Made by a program: the position numbers and the translations under genes. Shown here in pieces: positions 5,449 to 8,108 of a stretch of DNA of 8,108 nucleotides; position 1 is the stretch's first letter, and every line of letters begins with the position of its first letter. The notes below the pieces were generated by a model. That model ran no database searches. It saw nothing but the letters and a program-made list of their open reading frames with translations, and had not been told where the DNA came from. Source of the stretch: CAZXWK01 sp964644675 (lineage in GTDB: Bacteria; Actinomycetota; Coriobacteriia; Anaerosomatales; JAAXUF01); the NCBI GenBank assembly GCA_964644675.1, contig CAZXWK010000064.1:1-8108 (forward strand). The letters run 5' to 3'.

Positions 5449-5871
5449 ATGGGCCTGTTCGACCATCACGACGAGAAGCCCGAGACCGCCGCGTTCATGG
5501 GGCTGGTTCTCGACGCCGAGTCCCTGCACACCCCCAACGGCGACATGCCGATCGGTGACATCACGCGGGCCGAGTTCCACCGCACGATCGTCTCGGCGGG
5601 GGCGGGTCCCGAGGAGACGTCGATGCCCGCCGTCGTGGGCGGCGCCGTCGTGGGCGGAGCGATGTTCGGCGCGGCCGGCGCGGTGGTCGGCGGTCTCGCG
5701 GGATCGACCGTGAAGGAAGAGGGGCCGGAGCAACTGCGCACCCAGGCCGTGCAGCTCATCTTCGAGAGCGCCGGTCTCGAGTTCCGGATGGACATCCCTC
5801 GCGACCAGGAAAGCGCCGCGGTCGAGTTCGCCAAGACGGTCCAGCGCGCGATGAAGCATCACAAGGGCTAG
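5449..5871 (+). CDS. Hypothetical glycine-zipper protein
   Basis: The product is 140 residues. Residues 15-50 look like short beta strands with a GDITRAEF turn. Residues 61-86 are a glycine zipper, where GG/G recurs every four to five residues among Ala and Val with no charged residue. The tail (95-136) contains QLIFESAGLEFRMDI followed by an amphipathic helix ending in HHKG. The flanking parts read like two halves of one small beta domain interrupted by the zipper, reminiscent of bacterial PH-like proteins, but I cannot assign a family. The zipper is long enough to form a tight membrane hairpin or to drive oligomerisation. No signal peptide precedes it, and the N-terminus (MGLFDHHDEK) is polar. 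The ATG at 5449 has GGAGG 5 nt upstream, a strong site. It is divergent from DegV and convergent with the UbiB-like kinase. Confidence 0.85.
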   Translation: MGLFDHHDEKPETAAFMGLVLDAESLHTPNGDMPIGDITRAEFHRTIVSAGAGPEETSMPAVVGGAVVGGAMFGAAGAVVGGLAGSTVKEEGPEQLRTQAVQLIFESAGLEFRMDIPRDQESAAVEFAKTVQRAMKHHKG

Positions 5872-5898
5872 GGACCGCGCGACGCCTGCGTGTCGTGA

Positions 5899-5934
5899 CG
5901 GTGGCTCTCCGCGGTTCGGCGGGGAGTGCTACCG
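5899..5934. terminator. Probable bidirectional terminator between convergent genes
   Basis: CTCTCCGC (5905-5912) pairs with GCGGGGAG (5919-5926), 8 bp including one G-U, loop GGTTCG. CGGT (5899-5902) and ACCG (5931-5934) add an outer 4-bp stem. It fills the 57-bp gap between the glycine-zipper gene and the kinase gene and overlaps the kinase stop codon. No T-run is present on either side. Confidence 0.4.
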
Positions 5935-7623
5935 CCGGCCCGGGTGCCCTCCGCGTCCGCCGAACATCAGCCGGAGCAGGGGCAGCACCGAAGCGCCCAT
6001 CAGCCACGCGCCCAACGGGGCGCCCGAGCTGTAGAGGATCGCGCCCGCGGTCAGCAGCGCGGCGAAGAGCACGGCGGACGTCATCCCGCCCACCGCGCGC
6101 TCGAGCCGGCGAACGCGCAGGTCCAGCAGGGGCGTCTGCACGCTGAGTTCGCCGCGCTCGACCATCGTCAGCACGCGGTCCGCTCGGCCGGGAAGTCCGA
6201 CGGCGGTCTGCAGCAGCTTGGTGCCCTCGGCCAGCAGCGTGTCCCAGCCGGACTCGCCGTCGTCGGAGATGAGCTTGTTCGCGTAGGGAGTGATCGAGCC
6301 CCACACGTTGAACTGCGGGTCGAGCCCGGTGCACATCCCCGAGAGGATCGCGACCGAACGCCCCATGAGCAGCAGGTTCTCGGGCAGCTGGAAGGGCATG
6401 TTGAGCATCAGGTCGCGGAACTGCAGGCCGAAGTTCATCATCTCGTCGTGCCCGATGCCGCGCAGGTCGCTCATGCTCATGCCGCCGAAGCGGTCGAACA
6501 CGGCCATGCTCGCGCGCTCGATGAGCACCAGGTCGGCGCTGGGAAGCAGCACGTCGAGCGTCTTGAAGCTCTTCACCAGGCGCGCGCCGTCCTGCGTACC
6601 GATCGCGATGACGGCCTCACGCAGGCCGGCGCGCAGGTTCTCGGGCACGTGGCCCACCATGCCGAAGTCGATGAACGTCAGTTGCCAGTCGCGGCTGCCG
6701 TCCTCGCGCATGCGCTCGAGTGGCGTGACGAAGAGGTTGCCGGGGTGCGGGTCCGCGTGGAAGAAGCCGTCCTCGAAGATCTGCTGCATGTACGTGTCGA
6801 CGAGCGTCTCGGCGACCTCGGTGCGGTCGATACCGGCCGCGGTGATGGCGTCGTAGTCGCCCAGCTTGATGGCCGTGACGTCCTCGAGCGTCAGCACGCG
6901 GCGGGTCGTGAGCTCCCACGCCACCAGCGGCACGTGCACGCGCGGGTCGTCAGCGAAGTTGGCGGCGAACGTCTCGGCATTGCTCGCCTCCGCCAGGTAG
7001 TCGATCTCGGCGCGCGTGGTCGCGGCGAACTCCTCGACCAGCGCGGTCACGTCGGCGCGGTCGCTGATCGGCTTGTAGCGCTTGAGCCAGCCGCCCACGC
7101 GCCGCAGCGCCGCCAAGTCGACCTCGACGACCTGCTCGATGTGCGGCCGCTGGACCTTGACCACCACGTCGGTGAAGCCGAGCTCCTCGGCGTCGGAGTC
7201 CCGAAGCCGGGCGCGGTGCGCCTGCCCGAGCGAGGCGGCGGCGAGCGGGTTCTCGTCGAACCAGGCGTAGTGCTCGGAGAGCGGCAGCGCGAGCTCGCTC
7301 TCGGCCTGCGCGCGGATCGCCTCGAAGCTCTCGGCGGGGACCTCGTCCTGGAGACCGGAGAGCTCGTCGGTGATCTCGGGAGGCAGCACGTCCAGCCTCG
7401 CCGAGAAGAACTGCCCGACCTTGATCATCAGGCCGCCCATGCGGATGGCAAGCGCGCGGAAGCGCGCGGCGATGCGGCGGTTGCGCTCGGAGCGGGTGCG
7501 TCCCGCCCAGCCGCGCAGGCCGATGCGCGGGAGGAAGATCTCCCAGAAGATGAAGCCGAGGGTGACTCGGCCGAAGAAGAACACGATGCGCCAGTAGCGG
7601 GCGCGGAGTTGTGACGCCTTCAC
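5929..7623 (-). CDS. ABC1/AarF/UbiB family atypical protein kinase-like ATPase
   Basis: The product is 564 residues, typical for the family. Family landmarks are intact: the KxGQ motif at Lys68-Gln71 (IKVGQFFSARLDVLPPE), the Ala-rich nucleotide loop AAASLGQAH (128-136) that replaces the glycine-rich loop, the invariant Lys156 in VVVKVQRP, the HADPHPGN catalytic loop with Asp291 and Asn296, and DFG at 319-321. Two hydrophobic segments at about 512-531 and 535-553 form a C-terminal membrane anchor. UbiB proteins have a conserved ATPase activity that supports quinone and lipid handling at the membrane. Actinobacterial members may serve menaquinone or other prenyl lipids; the substrate here is unknown. 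The start is GTG at 7623 with GGAGG 5 nt upstream. The PadR gene lies 81 bp upstream on the same strand without an evident terminator, so the two may be cotranscribed and the kinase could be under PadR control. Confidence 0.95.
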   Translation of the reverse strand: MKASQLRARYWRIVFFFGRVTLGFIFWEIFLPRIGLRGWAGRTRSERNRRIAARFRALAIRMGGLMIKVGQFFSARLDVLPPEITDELSGLQDEVPAESFEAIRAQAESELALPLSEHYAWFDENPLAAASLGQAHRARLRDSDAEELGFTDVVVKVQRPHIEQVVEVDLAALRRVGGWLKRYKPISDRADVTALVEEFAATTRAEIDYLAEASNAETFAANFADDPRVHVPLVAWELTTRRVLTLEDVTAIKLGDYDAITAAGIDRTEVAETLVDTYMQQIFEDGFFHADPHPGNLFVTPLERMREDGSRDWQLTFIDFGMVGHVPENLRAGLREAVIAIGTQDGARLVKSFKTLDVLLPSADLVLIERASMAVFDRFGGMSMSDLRGIGHDEMMNFGLQFRDLMLNMPFQLPENLLLMGRSVAILSGMCTGLDPQFNVWGSITPYANKLISDDGESGWDTLLAEGTKLLQTAVGLPGRADRVLTMVERGELSVQTPLLDLRVRRLERAVGGMTSAVLFAALLTAGAILYSSGAPLGAWLMGASVLPLLRLMFGGRGGHPGRR

Positions 7624-7704
7624 TACATCCTCCGTGAGTATGCGCGTGTCGGCCTGAGCGGCTGCGGGTCACGAGCGGTGGCGGGGCGGTCCTACCGCGT
7701 CGGG

Positions 7705-8108
7705 CTAGTCCTCGGCGAGGAGCGCGTAGAGCTTCTTGCGGGTGTCGTTGAGGATCTCGATCGCGCTGGCGACCTGCTCGGCGTTGCCCGTGCTGCCGAC
7801 CTGGAAGACGGCCTGCATGAGGCGTCCCGCCGACTCGCGGTACCCGCCGCGACCGGAATCGCCCTGAGCAGCATCTTCCCAAGGAGCGGGCTGGCCAGCG
7901 GTCTCGGCCGCGGCGGCGACGCCGGCCTCGGTCAGGCTGAAGACCTTCTTGCCGCCGGTCTCCTCGGCGGAGACGAGCCCCTCGTCGGCGAGCAGCTGCA
8001 GGGTGGGGTAGACGGAGCCGGCGCTCGGCGTCCACGCGCCCTCGCTGCGGGAGGAGAGCTCCTGGATGATCTGGTAGCCGTGCATCGGCTGCTCGGAGAG
8101 CAGGCGCA
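7705..8108 (-). CDS. PadR family transcriptional regulator (N-terminus outside window)
   Basis: About 133 residues are visible. The frame stays open to the right edge (RLLSEQP before MHGYQ), and PadR proteins normally have a further helix there, so the Met at 8085 is internal and the gene is cut by the window. The winged helix is typical: PMHGYQIIQEL, then GAWTPSAGSVYPTLQLLADEGLV, then the wing ending KKVFSLTEAG. After a Gly/Asp-rich linker, the C-terminal helices (ESAGRLMQAVF to TRKKLYALLAED) form the dimerisation part. PadR proteins are usually ligand-responsive repressors that often control their own gene and a neighbouring membrane protein, which here would be the UbiB-like kinase 81 bp downstream. 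The C-terminal 41-42 residues closely resemble the tail of the winged-helix regulator at 708-1193. Confidence 0.92.
   Translation of the reverse strand, partial: RLLSEQPMHGYQIIQELSSRSEGAWTPSAGSVYPTLQLLADEGLVSAEETGGKKVFSLTEAGVAAAAETAGQPAPWEDAAQGDSGRGGYRESAGRLMQAVFQVGSTGNAEQVASAIEILNDTRKKLYALLAED

Noticed and set aside
4238..5713. Long plus-strand open frame across DegV and into the glycine-zipper gene
   Set aside because: Antisense shadow of DegV, which has all family motifs on the minus strand and its own start and ribosome binding site.
5926..7614. Open frame of 562 codons on the plus strand, antisense to nearly the whole kinase gene
   Set aside because: It mirrors the kinase codons, its translation is His/Gln/Val/Glu-rich without any domain, and the minus strand carries every family motif of UbiB. 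High GC in third positions explains the open frame.

Overview
The window is high-GC bacterial chromosome, most likely from an actinomycete-type organism (Actinomycetota, possibly a Coriobacteriia-like lineage). That placement is inference. It rests on the GC-rich third positions, frequent GTG starts, an L,D-transpeptidase with a VanW-associated peptidoglycan-binding region, a Gram-positive-type DegV protein, and a secreted Gly/His-rich protein of a kind common in actinobacteria. There are no RNA genes, insertion sequences or CRISPR arrays.

Layout, left to right. The C-terminal end of a putative HExxH zinc metallopeptidase (+, cut by the window edge) faces a small secreted protein made of three tandem 23-24 residue repeats (-, 311-592). 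Divergent from the repeat protein is a small winged-helix regulator (+, 708-1193) without a receiver domain, followed by a pirin-family bicupin (+, 1324-2190) and a terminator. Next come a membrane-anchored YkuD L,D-transpeptidase (+, 2441-3508) and a strong two-tier hairpin that can serve both it and the convergent gene. On the minus strand are a secreted Gly/His/Asp-rich protein (3642-4217) and a DegV-family lipid-binding protein (4367-5224). Divergent from DegV is a small glycine-zipper protein of unknown function (+, 5449-5871). The right part holds an ABC1/UbiB-family atypical kinase (-, 5929-7623) downstream of a PadR-family regulator (-, 7705 to the window edge).

Several genes act at the cell envelope: the L,D-transpeptidase crosslinks peptidoglycan, two small proteins carry signal peptides, DegV binds fatty acids, and the UbiB-like kinase carries a C-terminal membrane anchor. 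Much of the window is ordinary housekeeping.

The least ordinary part is 311-1193. A secreted triple-repeat protein is divergently transcribed from a regulator whose N-terminal half looks like an OmpR/PhoB winged helix. Its last 41 residues align without gaps (15 identities by eye) to the end of the PadR protein at the other end of this window. The spacer between the two genes holds a 7-bp direct repeat with an 11-bp period, the spacing expected for a tandem OmpR-type operator. This is the best candidate for an undescribed system here.
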